64,000 bases of DNA from positions 3,100,001-3,164,000 of the forward strand of contig JAUCEF010000012.1 in assembly GCA_033558025.1 (NCBI GenBank), given 5' to 3'. Position numbers and translations under genes: made by a program. The DNA comes from Phytophthora sp. 'mugwort'. Lineage: Eukaryota > Oomycota > Peronosporomycetes > Peronosporales > Peronosporaceae. The notes below the pieces were generated by a model. That model saw only the letters and a list, made by a program, of their open reading frames with translations. It was not told where the DNA came from and did no database searches. Positions 1 to 11,054 of this stretch are shown here, piece after piece (position 1 is the stretch's first letter; every line of letters begins with the position of its first letter).

Positions 1-2052
1 TTACATTTTAACGTTCCTCTAACACATTCAGTTTGCTTCAGGTAATTGCAACATGTATTACGTTCAAACAAATCAAATGCGATCATCGACGCAACCCATG
101 GCACCAATGCTGCAAAGTACAAGGTATTTTCTTTTATGTTCCACGACGCATTTGGGCATGGGCAGTTTGTTCAGCATGCTCTCTTGGGAACGAGCGTACT
201 ACACTCCTGACCGCACTCGAAAAATTCAAGAAGAAGAACCCAGCGTGGGTTAAAGTTCAGTGCGTTTTGATCGACAAGGATTTTACTGAGATGTCCGTTC
301 TGAAGACTTCATTTCCGGACGCTACTATCCTACTCTGTCAATTTCACGTCCTCAACTACCCCCGCGAAGAAATAGTTTCATCGGACTTTGGATTTACCTC
401 CTCCAAAAAGATCAAATGCGGAGTACTATCAGTCTACTTGCGTACGCGAGGACGGAGAAAGAGCATGAGAAACATCGGACGATTCTGCTGTTCCTTACTA
501 ATATGGGCAAAATGGCAACATAGGAGTCGACCAGGTCATCGGCCAACTTATACGAAGCCAATATCCAGATTGCGTTGGTGACGAAACGTCTACTGGAGAA
601 CCTCGCGATTAGGATTCATCTACACATCGATTTGAGGTGTACTTCACAAAAAAATGGAAAATATTTTATCGGAATTATGGTGTGGCAACAAACGCCAAAA
701 TGCTGTTACTTTGGGGAATAACACAATAATCGGCTCGAATCATCGTGGAAACAACTGAAGGAGTGGGTCGATTCTTTCGTGGAATTGGACGAGTGCATTG
801 CAAAAAAATGTTTTCGTGTTCGCGTTTTTAACGTCTCGACTGTACATAACCCAGAGTACGATCGCGAGATGACTGTCGTCACTAGTATTGTAAGCAAGCA
901 TGCCTGCAAGCAGAGTTTGACGCAATACCAGCACGCGAGACGTCGGGATACCACCTACCATTACTATGAAGATATTCCGGATTTATACTTCATCAAGAAC
1001 GAATCAATGGAGGGAGCGGTGTCGATGATCCACACACTGAGTACGTAGTGAACAAGATAAAGTCGGAATGCTCCTGCTTATTTATTACCACGCGGTTATT
1101 GCCGTGTCGTCACGTCTTCTTCATACGGTTGGCGTTAGGATAAGAAACAGTTATTCCTACCGAACTATTACATCGAAGATGGTTGCTCTCTTTAACTCGC
1201 GCAGCGGTCCCGCCTCCGGATCTCTCGTCTCCGTCATTTGCAGTGGATAACGTAATTGAAGAGGCTCAGGCACCATGGAACTCCAATAGGAAGTACCGTG
1301 AGGCTAACAATGGGCCAGCGCCATTTGTGATACGATGGCTGGCCTGGGCATGTCGGAGTATCGTTCAGCTATGCAAGTGCTCCGCCGAACGGCCGACATG
1401 TTCAAGCAGCGTAAATTCGAACGGCTGTTTAACGGATCGGGTCATACGGAAATAATTAATCAGTAAAACGAGACAGATATTCACCCTACAGAGATCGATA
1501 TCCCATAATTCTCAGCACCGGGCAGCTCTTTCCCGGCAACGCGTACGGTCATGCGGGCATGATGTTGGAACAGAACAGCGAGACTGGCACCCAGACGGGG
1601 TCCCAGAGGGCCGATGATGCGTGGGACGGGAACGCAAACGGGCGTGGAAGCTGCAACGAGAACTAAGGCGGGTATTGACGGCGGGACGGCTACTGATGAC
1701 CAAGTCAGGTTTTGCCGAGTAAAACTTCATCGAATGTGACAAAGAAAAGGAGTAATATATGCGATCGACTGGAGGAAGTTGGATTCTCCGATGATTTTCT
1801 TAACTTGAAAACCCAAGAGGCCACGAGGACGTCAAAAGCAGAAGCCAAAAGCTAAGAAATCTCAAGGAAGCGTCTTTATCTCAATGTCAACAGAAGGCCC
1901 AAAGATGCTTGAGAAAAAGCTGAGTATCTCATCTGTGGGAGACTGGCTTCGAGAAGATCCTACGTACGAATCAGCTGCGGATACTATAAAGCGATTCAAA
2001 TTGTTTGAACCCCATAAGACGAAAAAAAAAACCACCTATTGCCCAACAAATT
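1..2052 (+). pseudogene. MULE (Mutator-like) transposase relic with SWIM zinc finger
   Basis: Pieces of one MULE transposase can be read in order in changing frames. The first catalytic Asp region (DATHGTN, codon 88-90, then FGHGQFVQHALL) is at about 79-190. The second block, VLIDKDFTEMSVLK followed by LCQFH, is at about 265-350. A SWIM-type zinc finger (CSC, then CRH about 11 residues later) is at 1070-1125. A C-terminal stretch (MSEYRSAMQVLRR, KFERLFNGSG) is at 1350-1440, and a basic tail (KRPRGRQKQKPKAKK) at about 1813-2050. Frameshifts and stops occur throughout, so no intact protein is possible. In MULEs the DDE domain cuts DNA and the SWIM finger is thought to aid binding. The 5' end lies outside the window, and no terminal inverted repeat was recognised. 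The family call is firm; the exact right border is not. Confidence 0.75.
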
Positions 2053-2372
2053 AACAAGTCGTTGCACTGGATCGATAGTATAGATTTCACACTGAATGTT
2101 GGTTCCTTCACCGCAACTCAAGATCAAGTTCTACCTTGTAGTCTTAAGTCCATGCCGATCCTCTCATCAAAGGTAAGTTATCATAGGGTTTTCACATGGG
2201 GTCCTCCAGCTTAAGTAATATGTGTACATGCTAGATCGGAGCTTTAGATTTCGTCGCATGTGGATGCTTAGGGGACTCGACAATGCGATCGGTGATGGAT
2301 ATTTCGCTCGGCCAAAATCCCAATGTCGTTATTGTGGATCCCTCCATCGTTAGAATCGACCGGGCGGTAAGG
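2053..2372 (+). pseudogene. Remnant of a MULE-associated ORF with a visible intron
   Basis: Downstream of the transposase the frame continues as an exon ending at 2172, followed by a GT-AG intron at 2173-2234 (GTAAGT donor, CTAG acceptor, 62 nt). A second open stretch at 2235-2366 encodes IGALDFVACGCLGDSTM and NVVIVDPSIVRID. A GTAAGG at 2367 looks like a second donor. The sense and spacing suit the N-terminal half of the Ulp1-like protein whose catalytic half lies at 4013-4738. The two halves are now separated by an inverted Gypsy fragment. The assignment to the same gene is inference. Confidence 0.5.
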
Positions 2373-2429
2373 TTCATGCTAATCTCGATTCGTTCTTACC
2401 CTGGCGGGTACTCAGAAAGCGCGACCTCA

Positions 2430-2880
2430 TCCGGTACGCCTGATTAGGCGGAGCAAACACTTGCGAAAAGCTGGAGTTTCAGCTCCTCCCAGCTCGGGAA
2501 GGCCGCGTTCACCGACGTGCCGCACGTGCGTGCCAATTCGTGCGCTCGGCCACCGAGCTTCGAGATCGCTAGCGCCACGCGCTGTTGCTCATTACGGAGC
2601 ATCGCCGTCCCATCGCCGTTTCGATCTCACGGATCCACAACATGAGATTCTCTCCCTCCTTTCCTTCGAAAATCTTGACGCTCACGATGAGCGGTTTAGG
2701 CCGGGAGGCCCCATCCTGCGATGTCGTCAACGTCGGTGCAGACGCCGACATCCTCTGCTGGAGGTGCTCCAACGGAGCATTCTCGTAGCTGAGAACGCCT
2801 CTAGAAGCGCGTTCACCGCGTCCAATCCTTACGAAGCAAGATGCGTTATACCCTCAGGGGGATCAATGATATAAGCTTTT
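2430..2880 (-). pseudogene. Gypsy gag N-terminal fragment
   Basis: On the minus strand a Met at 2772 starts a frame reading [15 protein letters not shown], then [17 protein letters not shown] and [13 protein letters not shown]. This is the usual beginning of the gag of oomycete Gypsy elements (a short leader, then a retrotransposon gag domain starting F-G-x-x-x-E-N-x-x-x-W). The gag domain is shifted into another frame near 2600 and is truncated near 2430. The LTR at 2991-3385 lies upstream in the same minus orientation, so LTR plus gag form the 5' end of one element copy. Protease and pol are absent here. Confidence 0.65.
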
Positions 2881-2990
2881 TCAGTGTGTCTTCTGGCACT
2901 GGGACAGGTTAGAAAATGATGTCTGCTCCATCCTCACCGAGGAATATACCTAAGATGCAGGGTGCGGGATTGACTACAAGTGCAACCAGG

Positions 2991-3385
2991 TGCAGCGGGG
3001 CTGCGTAGCGTAGTGTGTCAAAGGAAAACGTATGACTCCTGAGTCGTAGCTGTGGTTATCCAACCCATAAGGCTCCGCAGAGGCTTAGCTCCCTCTAGTT
3101 ATGCCACTAGAGACTCAAAGAGTCAGTATGCCTCAACCTAGGGCAATACTCTCTTTAATGCAAAAACTGAACAATTATTTGTTTGTTTATCTGCGGCAAA
3201 GCCGTCTGTGGTGTAAATGTATGACTCTAACTATCTACCATAGTTAAACCTAGTCAAATGCATATCAAGTGGCCCTGTGGCCACGTACTGAAATCCCGTT
3301 AATCCAAGTGATACCAAGTACCACTTACTACGAGGTGACACGTAGCACGGCTACACTCGTGTTACCTTCGTGTAACCCCGTTACA
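2991..3385 (-). repeat. Gypsy LTR, inverted copy (about 395 bp)
   Basis: This stretch is the reverse complement of 11393-11784 over nearly its whole length. Read on the minus strand it begins TGTAACGGGGTTACACGAAG and ends near CGCTACGCAGCCCCGCTGCA. It precedes the gag fragment at 2430-2880, as a 5' LTR should. Several substitutions and small indels separate the two copies. Confidence 0.75.
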
Positions 3386-4012
3386 ATCCTGGTCGAGTTA
3401 TAATGAATAGATTAGTAACCAACCATCGTTTGACTCACATTCCCCCGTGACCGACCGGTCATCCGTTCGCACCATGGACAAGAGGCCTTGCTGGCAGATC
3501 GGTCGCCGAAAAGATCTAGAAGCTGAAGACCTGGAAGAAAAAAAAAACATCTAAAAAGTAAAGGACGCGGTGCGTGAAAGTTGGACGTGCGAAAAGGGAC
3601 GCTGTTGGAATGGCGTAAGGCATACTCTGATTCCAAGCTTAGTCACATCCGGTCACCGCCTGGTACGAACGCACAAACTAGCGCCGTATGAGCTACATGT
3701 GCTGGCGTTTTATGACAATTATACGCGTGATGGAGATGTCGTCACACATGCTTCGCTGCTGGTACACTGCAAAAAATCCAGAATTCGCCCTAAAACTGAA
3801 AAACAGCACACATTGGTAGCGCAGTTTTTGAAGCGGTAAGACCGGTGTAGATAGCCGTACAAGACGGGGATCCAGCGGAGCGAGGATCCGCAGGTTGAGC
3901 CACGGATGAGCATGAATATGGCGAGGGGGGACTGGCATCAGAGGATGTACCGGTCGTGATCCAAGAGGTTCAAAAGCGTCACAGGTGATGCCCCTGGTGA
4001 AAAAATATTCAA
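3386..4012. other. Region without a recognisable gene
   Basis: An open frame at 3570-3839 (plus) and proline-rich frames on the minus strand show no family signature. The stretch may be worn linker sequence of the MULE-associated Ulp1 gene between its two halves. Confidence 0.3.
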
Positions 4013-4738
4013 TTGAATGTTGATGTAGGACTGGCATCGGAGTATGTACTAGAGGTGATTCAAGAGCAACGGGGGGGGGGGGGGGGGGGGCTACAGGTGA
4101 CACCTCTGTCTGATGAACAACCGTCACAACCGGATGAAGCCGATTGTCTGGCTTCATTGGTCAATGCAACGGATTCTCAACCAAAATCACAGGAGACTGA
4201 CCAAAAACAAGCAAAGCCATTCTGGAGAAATTCTCGCAGACCTTCGCTACAGCTACTTGTCGAAGGTGTCCAATCGGGTACACATTACGTTCGGTATGTT
4301 TCCCGATTGCGTCATCGGAAGGTGTATAAAGTTCATTCACAAGATGCTATACGGTACGCCAAGAATTCGACAGATCCTCCTGCGACGTTGCTGGTTATTA
4401 GCGTCGACCGCAATCACTGGTGTGGCGATATTATCGACCCTGAAGCTAGCAGTGTCACCGTGTTCGACCTTCTCCATTGCGGGGATCAGCTCGTGCAAAT
4501 GTACCGGTTTCTTATGAACCGCGTAGAGCCTTTACTACCCACAAGAGCATATCGGTTCAAAACGAACACCACTTTCGAGCCGAAGGACAGCTACAATTGC
4601 GGCGTGGCTGTTCTTGTCTATTTGGAAGTATTCATAGCTAGCAAATCTGCGCGTTGCGTCAATGGCAGGTTCAAGGACGCCATGCAGTACTTCATATTCC
4701 GATACCTCTGGCAGAACTTAGGCTCAAACAATAATTAA
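4013..4738 (+). pseudogene. Ulp1/C48-like cysteine protease domain, MULE-associated
   Basis: This frame of 241 codons contains the landmarks of a C48 (Ulp1/SENP-type) peptidase. They are His-Trp in RNHWCG (about residue 135), Asp in VFDLLHC (about 152) and the nucleophile Cys in DSYNCGVAVL (about 196). Family members hydrolyse SUMO-type isopeptide or peptide bonds. A subset of plant and oomycete MULEs carries such a gene with unknown function. The first 30 codons run through a 20-G tract at 4071-4090, and the Met at 4013 is arbitrary, so the N-terminus is not reliable. A family-typical N-terminal half seems to lie at 2053-2366, on the other side of a Gypsy fragment. It is probably a broken transposon gene, although the catalytic triad survives. 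Confidence 0.6.
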
Positions 4739-4779
4739 CAAAGCTAGATCCAATTGCAATTATTATACATACTGTTAAA

Positions 4780-5300
4780 CATGTCCATGTTTGCATATTA
4801 TCCTGCTACATTTCCCACCATATAACAGGTCAGAGCCCCCATCGAAATATAAATTATAACATACTGGAACACACTTAACGTACCGGAAAATCCATGCAGC
4901 GGTTCCCCGGCATCTGCACAACTTCTAGCTCACGCTTGAACACGGTAACGATCTCATAGCTACATTTTCCACCATAGCACATCATCAGAGAGAAGCACTT
5001 GTGGCATACACACTTAACGTACCTAAAAGAATTCACGCGGCGATTCCCAGCATCTACACCACCTCTGGTCCACACTTGGTCATGTTAAACGAGTTGTAGG
5101 GGTCACACGGCTACATTTTCCAGCGTAACACACTATTAGAGCCCCCGTAGAAACATACATTATGACATATACACTTAACGTTCTGAAGCAATTCGCGCAG
5201 CGATTCCCCAGCACGTTCGCCACCTCTGAACAACGCTTGCTCCGCTACAAGAGTTGTAGGGGCCACGTAGCTACACCTTCCGCAATAGCACGTCGAACTG
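4780..5300. repeat. Degenerate tandem repeat, unit about 140-160 bp
   Basis: Three to four imperfect units follow one another. Anchors are ACACTTAACGTACC-like boxes starting at 4871, 5010 and 5171. Each is followed by a GCAGCG/GCGGCGATTCCC-like box, a stretch related to CACCTCTG, and GAGTTGTAGGGG...GCTACATTTTCC. The spacing is 139 and 161 nt. No coding potential was seen. It lies just downstream of the Ulp1-like frame, so it could be subterminal sequence of the MULE, but this is inference. Confidence 0.6.
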
Positions 5301-5699
5301 GGATATAGATGATTGTCTTACCTGCAATTTGTGCTCGGTGATGCTGTGTGAGGAGTCGGGGGACATCTTGAAGCGTTTAGTCCCCCCTAAAACAGATGAC
5401 CGGTTACAAGGTCAGTAATGTCGGCACGTGTCGGCAACCGTCGGCTCCGAAATGGTATGGCAGACGTGCTAGCTCAACTATTAAATTTCGCAAAAGCGTA
5501 CGACTCCGCGAATAGCTTTCCTCGGGAATATGTGGTGCTTTAAGGGGAATACACGAGGGTACCAGAGGACGTTTTCAAGCGAATGGGTACCGATCCCGAT
5601 AGGTTTACCGCATTTCCCATGTAACAGTCACACCACATGTACCTAGGGGTAGGGATATCGCTAAAAGTTGATGTGTTGAGAATTGACGCATCGGTAACA
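5301..5699. other. Region without a recognisable gene
   Basis: Short minus-strand frames (for example 5540-5773) have no recognisable motif. They may be decayed downstream parts of the Tc5-like transposase at 5700-6137. Confidence 0.3.
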
Positions 5700-6137
5700 A
5701 TTAATGTTTTATTTAGAACTGACCGTCCATTTATCTGAGGCCATGAAAGGAGATACTCCGGCTGCGCTTGCAACTTCTCGCGCCTTCATGCATATCATTT
5801 GTATTGATATAGGGATACCTTCGCTTCGAAGATCGTTAACCCAGACAACAATCTCCTCCTCTGCAGCGCTAGTAAGGATGGTACCGACTTCAACAGCTCG
5901 AAGGTCTTGATGTCCGCTTCTTCCCTTAGCCGCTGCAGCCTCGAGCTTGCTGCACTCTCGCCGCCAGCGCAGAAGTTGGGTGCGTTTTGACGAATAGAAC
6001 TGCTTGTCAAGTGAGTGGTAAATTATTTCTATGGTGATGCGCATACCGGTCAGCTCAAGACGTCGAGAAAAAGCTAGCTTCTTCTCGACGGTCACACCGT
6101 TCAGTCCGTGTTGGTTTTCTTCCGACCATGACATCAT
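5700..6137 (-). pseudogene. Tc5/pogo-superfamily transposase N-terminal fragment
   Basis: The minus-strand frame of 142 codons reads KLAFSRRLELTGMR, then QLLRWRRECSKLE, then VVWVNDLRSEGIPISIQMI and AREVASAAGVSPFMAS. This matches the two-part helix-turn-helix (psq plus CENP-B type) DNA-binding region of pogo/Tc5-like transposases. The DDE catalytic domain does not follow; the frame ends in SDKWTVSSK. It is therefore a fragment, with no neighbour of the same element recognised. Confidence 0.6.
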
Positions 6138-6249
6138 TGTCGGAGCCGGCCCATGGATCGGAAAATACAGTTGGTATTATATTGACAAGCTGGTGCTACA
6201 GGTAATAATCACTGCAGTAGGAGAGCTATCAATAATACGTACCGCAATT

Positions 6250-6560
6250 TCTGCCTACGCATCATCGGAGTCAGAGTCGGCACCATCGGAGTCACTTATG
6301 CCAGCGCCGATAAGGGAAGCCTCGCCCCACATCGTGCTGTTTCGCACGCAGAAAGTGATGAGCTCAAAGTGTCCTGGGAGAAGGCGTGACCGCGACGGGA
6401 AGAGGATGAGTTTACACTGAGAGAATAAGCGCTCACACCTCTTGCCGGTGGGGGGAGATGCTTGAGGAGAATGATGTACTGGTACACCAAGCGACTCTCG
6501 AGTCGCCTTTTCTTGCCATAGCGAAGAATTCCCCGAGCAAAGTCGTCGGAAGGATAGGGG
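6250..6560 (-). pseudogene. hAT transposase C-terminal (dimerisation) fragment
   Basis: On the minus strand, YQYIILLKHLPPT in one frame joins, after a one-base shift, to CERLFSQCKLILFPSRSRLL and FELITF in the next, ending with an acidic tail (SDSDGADSDSDDA) at a stop near 6255. The C-E-R-L-F-S plus R-x-R-L-L-P pattern is the conserved hAT C-terminal dimerisation domain. The BED finger and catalytic core are missing. The fragment abuts the truncated Gypsy pol. Confidence 0.7.
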
Positions 6561-6789
6561 TCTGCCATCCCGGACGTACGGGCGGAGCTGTTGGTATTGG
6601 CAGCGACTACGGTCAATAGATAGACTTTGGAGGCGGACCAAGAGGCACTCGTCGTGGGCGAAGTAGCTTTTGATTGGGGGGAGGGGGGTACCGTTCGAGT
6701 GTACATTTCGTCTCCTACACTGACGCCTTCGCTTACACGACGCCAACGCTTTCTGGATTCAATCTGGACCACCGTGATTGCGGTGTGCA

Positions 6790-8547
6790 ACATGTACGGA
6801 GGAACGTGTGCTGCCACAAAAATTCGTATTTCGCATTGGTGAAGGAATATCAAGACGTGGTGTCGAAGGAACCTCCCACGAGGCTACGTCCGGGTCGATG
6901 CGTACCGTCATGAGATTGACCTGGTTCGTGGAACCAAATACTGCGTGACAAGGCAGTGGCCTTTGCCACGAGAACAGTGTGACGTCATTGACGAGTTATT
7001 CCGTGCTAAGCACGAGGCGGGTATGGTGCGTAAGAGCAAGTCTCCACACTCAACGCCTACGTTCTGTGTCAGAGAGCCGAATGGCAAGTGGCAAATCGTT
7101 CATGCTTTTAATAAGCTCAACGCGGCCACCATTCCGGCGCAACAAACGCCTATTCCTAGGAAGGACATTCTCCAGAACAACATGACGGGATGTACGGTGT
7201 ACCGGGCCCTCGACTTGGTCGATGGATACTATCAATTGCTCATGCGAGCAAGCAATATTCCGCTTACGGCGGTCAGCATTCCGAGCGGTATGCTCTGGGA
7301 GTGGCTAGTAATGCGCCAAGAGCTGTCGAACGCGCCTGAGACGTTCAATCGTCTTGTGGCGCAACTGTTCAGGCCCCACAGGGCGTATGCTCAGACATAC
7401 TTCGACGCCATATTCGTCTACTGTCGTGCGGAGCACGGAAAGGCTGATGTGAAGAACCACATTGAGCACCTTCGAGCGGTGCTCGAGTGCATACGCGCAC
7501 ACAAGTTGTATGCCAACATTGACAAATGTGTCTTCGGCGCTGAAAAGATCCCTTTTCTGGGATACTTCGTTGGGAAGCGAGGCCTTCGAGCAGATCCCGC
7601 TAAGGTCAAGGTCATTGTAGATTATCCGGTTCCAAAGAATCAGCAAGACTTACGGAAGTGGCTTGTCTGGCCAATTACTTGCAGAAGTACAGCAAGAACT
7701 ATGCTGAGCTGGCAAGATCACTGTCCAATCTCCTTAAGAAGGATGTGCACTGGTATTGGGACACCGGACATCAAGCGGCTTTTGAAGCCATTAAGGAGGG
7801 TCCCCTTCAGGCCCCGATCCTGGCCCTGCCAGACCCCGATCATCCTTTCAGTGTCGTCTGTGACACGTCGGACTTCGCCATCGGCAGTTCTTTGTGCAAG
7901 CAGACGCTGAAGGGCATGAACGCGTGATCGTGTTTGAATCTCGCCAGATTAAGGCTACTGAGAAGAACTATCCAGTTCATGATAAAGAGCTACTTGCAAT
8001 GAAGTATGCGCTCGTCAAATTCAGGTTTCACCTGCTCGGCTCCAAGTCGTTTGTGATCTACACTAATCATGCGTCGCTACGCACTGCGACGCAGTCGCCT
8101 CAGCTCTCTCAGAGAATGGCCCGTTGGCTCTCCTTCTTTGCGAAGTACAACTTCGAGGTGAAGTACAAACCTGGCAGGCAGAACGTCTTGGCCGATGTGT
8201 TATCACGCAGGCCAGACTATGAGGTCGCTCACGCCACCACGGTGACTGCGTCTGTGACAGACTTGATCCGCGCTGCGTACGCGCGTGAAGAGTCCTGCGT
8301 AGCTCTGCTACATGCGCTAGGAAGCGTGGAGTTTGCTAACTCAGACATTAAGCTGTCAGCGCGGTTGCGCGCGAGCCTGTATCGATACATTCTCGATGAT
8401 GGCCTATTGTACTACGGTACTGGTACAGAAGACACCCACGTGTCGTTGTTCCACATGAAGAGGTTTTCAAGTATCGTATCCTCTATGAGGCACATGATAC
8501 CCCACTTGGAGGTCATCTTGGTCGAGAAAAGACCTACAGCTCGGTGA
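6790..8547 (+). pseudogene. Gypsy reverse transcriptase and RNase H (broken)
   Basis: RT motifs include EYQDVVSKEPPTRL (about 6845), TRQWPLPREQCDVID, KWQIVHAFNKLNAAT, YRALDLVDGYYQLLM and, at about 7400, YFDAIFVY. In active elements the last box is F-x-D-D; here the second catalytic Asp is Ala. After a shift at about 7650, the connection and RNase H follow (HPFSVVCDTSDFAIGSSL, ESRQIKATEKNYPVHDKELLA, IYTNHASLR, GRQNVLADVLSRR). Frames change at about 6910, 7660 and 7910. RT copies the element RNA and RNase H degrades the RNA strand. This copy cannot be active as read. Confidence 0.8.
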
Positions 8548-9320
8548 GCTCCCACTACTGGTGGCCGAAGCTTTACAAGTGGGTCAGTACGTATGGACGC
8601 ACGTGTGAGACGTGTCAACGGGTTAAACCCTCGCCACAGTCGGCTGCGCCGTTGGCCGGCTTGCCTGTACCCACGGGGTGTTGCAATCCATGAGTATGGA
8701 CTTTGTGTTCAGGGGATGCGCCGGGTAACACGGGCATCGTGGTCTTTGTCGACCGATTGAGCAAGATGGCTCATTAAGCGGCGGTGCAGGACTCCATTGA
8801 TGGAGAGGGAACAGCCACGCTGTTCATGGATCGTGTCTTTCGACACCATGGTCTGCCAGAGGAAATTGTCTCGGAGCGAGACCCTCGTTTCACGGCACTC
8901 GACCCGACATGTCCACAGCGAACCATCCGCAGACCGACGGTCAGACTGAACGCGTGAATCACGTAGTCGAGGACATGCTTCGGAGTCTGTGCGGACTGAC
9001 CTAATCAATGGAGCACCATGCTTCCACTCGTTGAGTTTGCATCGAACAATGCGGTGCATGCCTCGACAAGCTTCAGCCCGTTCTACTGGAACGGTCCCAC
9101 ACACCCTCGCGTCCCGCTGACGCCACCACTCCGCGGTTATGGGCTTAGTGGGGGAGGGATAGCCGATGGGTAGCTAATATCTGCCCAGCTGCAGTTCGCA
9201 AGCAAGCTGGCACGTTCGTGTCTACATGTTTAAGTGTCTTACGACAAGTACGCGATGCGATGGCTGAAAGCCAAGATGTTCAGAAGGAACAGGCTGATGC
9301 AAGGGAAGAAGCAACATTGA
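8440..9320 (+). pseudogene. Gypsy integrase (broken)
   Basis: The H2C2 zinc-binding part is read near 8490-8620 (EAHDTPLGGHLG, then CETCQRVKPS). The catalytic core starts with SMDFVFRG near 8690 (first Asp) and FVDRLSKMAH near 8745. It continues with HHGLPEEIVSERDPRF near 8840 (second Asp) and NHPQTDGQTERVNHVVED near 8925 (Glu). The pieces lie in different frames, and a deletion of roughly 15-20 codons seems to separate the second Asp from the Glu region. Integrase would join the cDNA to host DNA; this copy is a relic. Confidence 0.75.
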
Positions 9321-9321
9321 A

Positions 9322-10280
9322 GTGTTTAAGGTCGGTGACAAAGTTTTATTAAACGCTAAAACTCTGCCTACACATGCAGTGTCTGCGGTCTTTAAGACGA
9401 AGTTGCGCCCGCGCTTCATTGGACCTTTTAAGGTCGTGGCCAGGAAGGGCCTTGCGTACACGCTCAATATTCCGAGGAAGATGCGTAAACACCCCGTGTT
9501 TTACGTAGGCTTCCTTAAGCCATATCGAGACCCGGCTCGAGTGAACGCGGAGGGTTTGGCGCCAAGGCCTGTGGCTGGCCAAAACGCTGGAGGCGCACAA
9601 GGAGGTCCAATTGACAACGAAGCTCAGCGACCGAACGGTCCAGCGCTTCGAAGCGACGAGCAGAGGACTGCTCCCGGAGCTCTAGGCGGTTGGCAACCGA
9701 GGCAAAAAAACATGAGACTGAAACCAGTCGACTCGATGATGCACGGAATCGATCTCGTCAGTGAGACGGTCACGGTGACTTGTCGTCCACGGCAGCGAGT
9801 CGAACAGGTTCTGCATCCTCCCATCTCGGTTACTGGCAGATCACTGCGACTCGCAGCGTGAGGATCCAGCCGGTGATCGACCCCCGCCCCGTTGCTCGTG
9901 AGCAAGGAGCTTCCCACTATCATGTGGAGCGCTTAGTGGTGCGGCGTGGTCGCCAGGATCGTACCCAATATCTTGTTAAGTGGAGGGGTTATCCTCACTC
10001 ACAGAACTTTTGGGAGACGAGGTTTCCCTCCGGCAAGATTGCCCTGACGTCGTGGACGCTTCCGATCGACGCGATCAGCAAAGCCCCGAGGGTTAGCGAC
10101 CGCGGCGTCGCTCGCCTGGCGCTTCCCGGAAATAGCCGCTGGGGGGCCAAGGCCAGCAGCAGAACTGGCGCTCTGGTCTTGGAGAGGGGCGGCCTCACGT
10201 GCGTGAGAGCCGCTAGCTGTGACAGCAGAAGCACCGAGTGCGAGAGACCCCTGTGGGCGAGGCCGGTAGGCAGGGGGTAA
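9322..10280 (+). pseudogene. Gypsy integrase C-terminal region and chromodomain
   Basis: The 9322-9861 frame starts with FKVGDKVLLNAKTL and has KLRPRFIGPFKVVA and RKHPVFYVGFLKPY. This is the GPY/F module that closes chromoviral integrases. After a linker and frameshift, the frame at 9780-10280 contains HYHVERLVVRRGRQDR, TQYLVKWRGYPHSQNFWE, a chromodomain with the aromatic residues Y, W and W in typical places. Chromodomains steer such elements to chromatin marks. The frame overlaps, on the opposite strand, the 3' end of the antisense ORF at 9999-11054. Confidence 0.75.
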
Positions 10281-11054
10281 CTGACGCTTCACCTTGCGTT
10301 TCGCGAACTCGAAGCGGGGTCTACGTTCGACTCGAACATCATTTTCACTGAAACTAGCCCGAAAGGTATCAATAGAAGAGAGCTTGCAATCTCGTTCAAC
10401 CCAACCTTGGAATGGACCCTCGTCTTCCCAAGACGTCTCTCCTGGCAGGAGCACGAATGGGTAAGTCCGCATCGGCGGGACCGAGCCGTGTCGAGCTTGC
10501 ACTTGTATGCGCTCACGATACTCGCGCTGAGCAGTCACTTGGTGAGTTAAGTATCTCTCTCTGGGAGAATCTCGCGCGGCGAGCTCAACGGGTGTTGCGG
10601 CCGCCGGACCAATAACATATGTGTTAAGCAACTCCGATGCTGCTCAGCGAGCCACTTCGCTGGGATCGCGAGGCTCAAAGCCATAGTCACGACGTAACCG
10701 GGTAAGCAATGGCCAAGCCATAGGTCGCCTTGAACGTGGGAGCTGCGAATCAGCCGCGAGCTGTTGCTCTTGGACTTCGTCCAAAAAATTGGTGACAACA
10801 CCAGATACCCTTGGATCATCTGTTGTTCCCCCCGAAAGTAGCGGAGGCGCATCGCGCAGGACTCGTGGAGTCGAGAGCTCGAAAGGATTCGGAGCGCGTA
10901 GTTGGCGGCGCGGAATTGGCGAGCGGACAGGGCTACTACCGGTCATGGACTCAGTGTAGTCGACCTCCTCTTCACCTTCCTCAAGGTCGTCAAAGAGATC
11001 GTCTCACGCAAAACGTACGGGGCACTGCCTCCACCTGCTTCGCCGCCGCCACTC
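9999..11054 (-). pseudogene. Antisense ORF between Gypsy pol and 3' LTR
   Basis: A long minus-strand reading frame starts at ATG 11054 (MSGGGEAGGGSAPYV). It shifts once near 11000 into an acidic stretch (DDLFDDLEEGEEEVDYTES). It then runs MTGSSPVRSPIPRRQL from 10946 to a single TGA at 10644-10646, and beyond it in the same frame to 9999. The downstream part is rich in charged and aromatic residues (PFVLLPGETSWEDEGPFQGW, RVERRPRFEFAKRKVKRQ). The later part after about 10280 overlaps the chromodomain region and may be spurious. I recognise no domain. Additional antisense ORFs between pol and the 3' LTR are known from some plant Gypsy elements, such as Grande, with no proven function. Here only two breaks in about 750 nt suggest that it was once coding. 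Confidence 0.45.

Noticed and set aside
3693..4157. Minus-strand proline-rich frame of 154 codons
   Set aside because: Its proline run is the translation of the antisense of the 20-G tract; no motif supports it, and the plus strand carries the protease frame.
4780..5300. CRISPR-like array
   Set aside because: Repeats are long, degenerate and without uniform spacers, and the sequence is eukaryotic.
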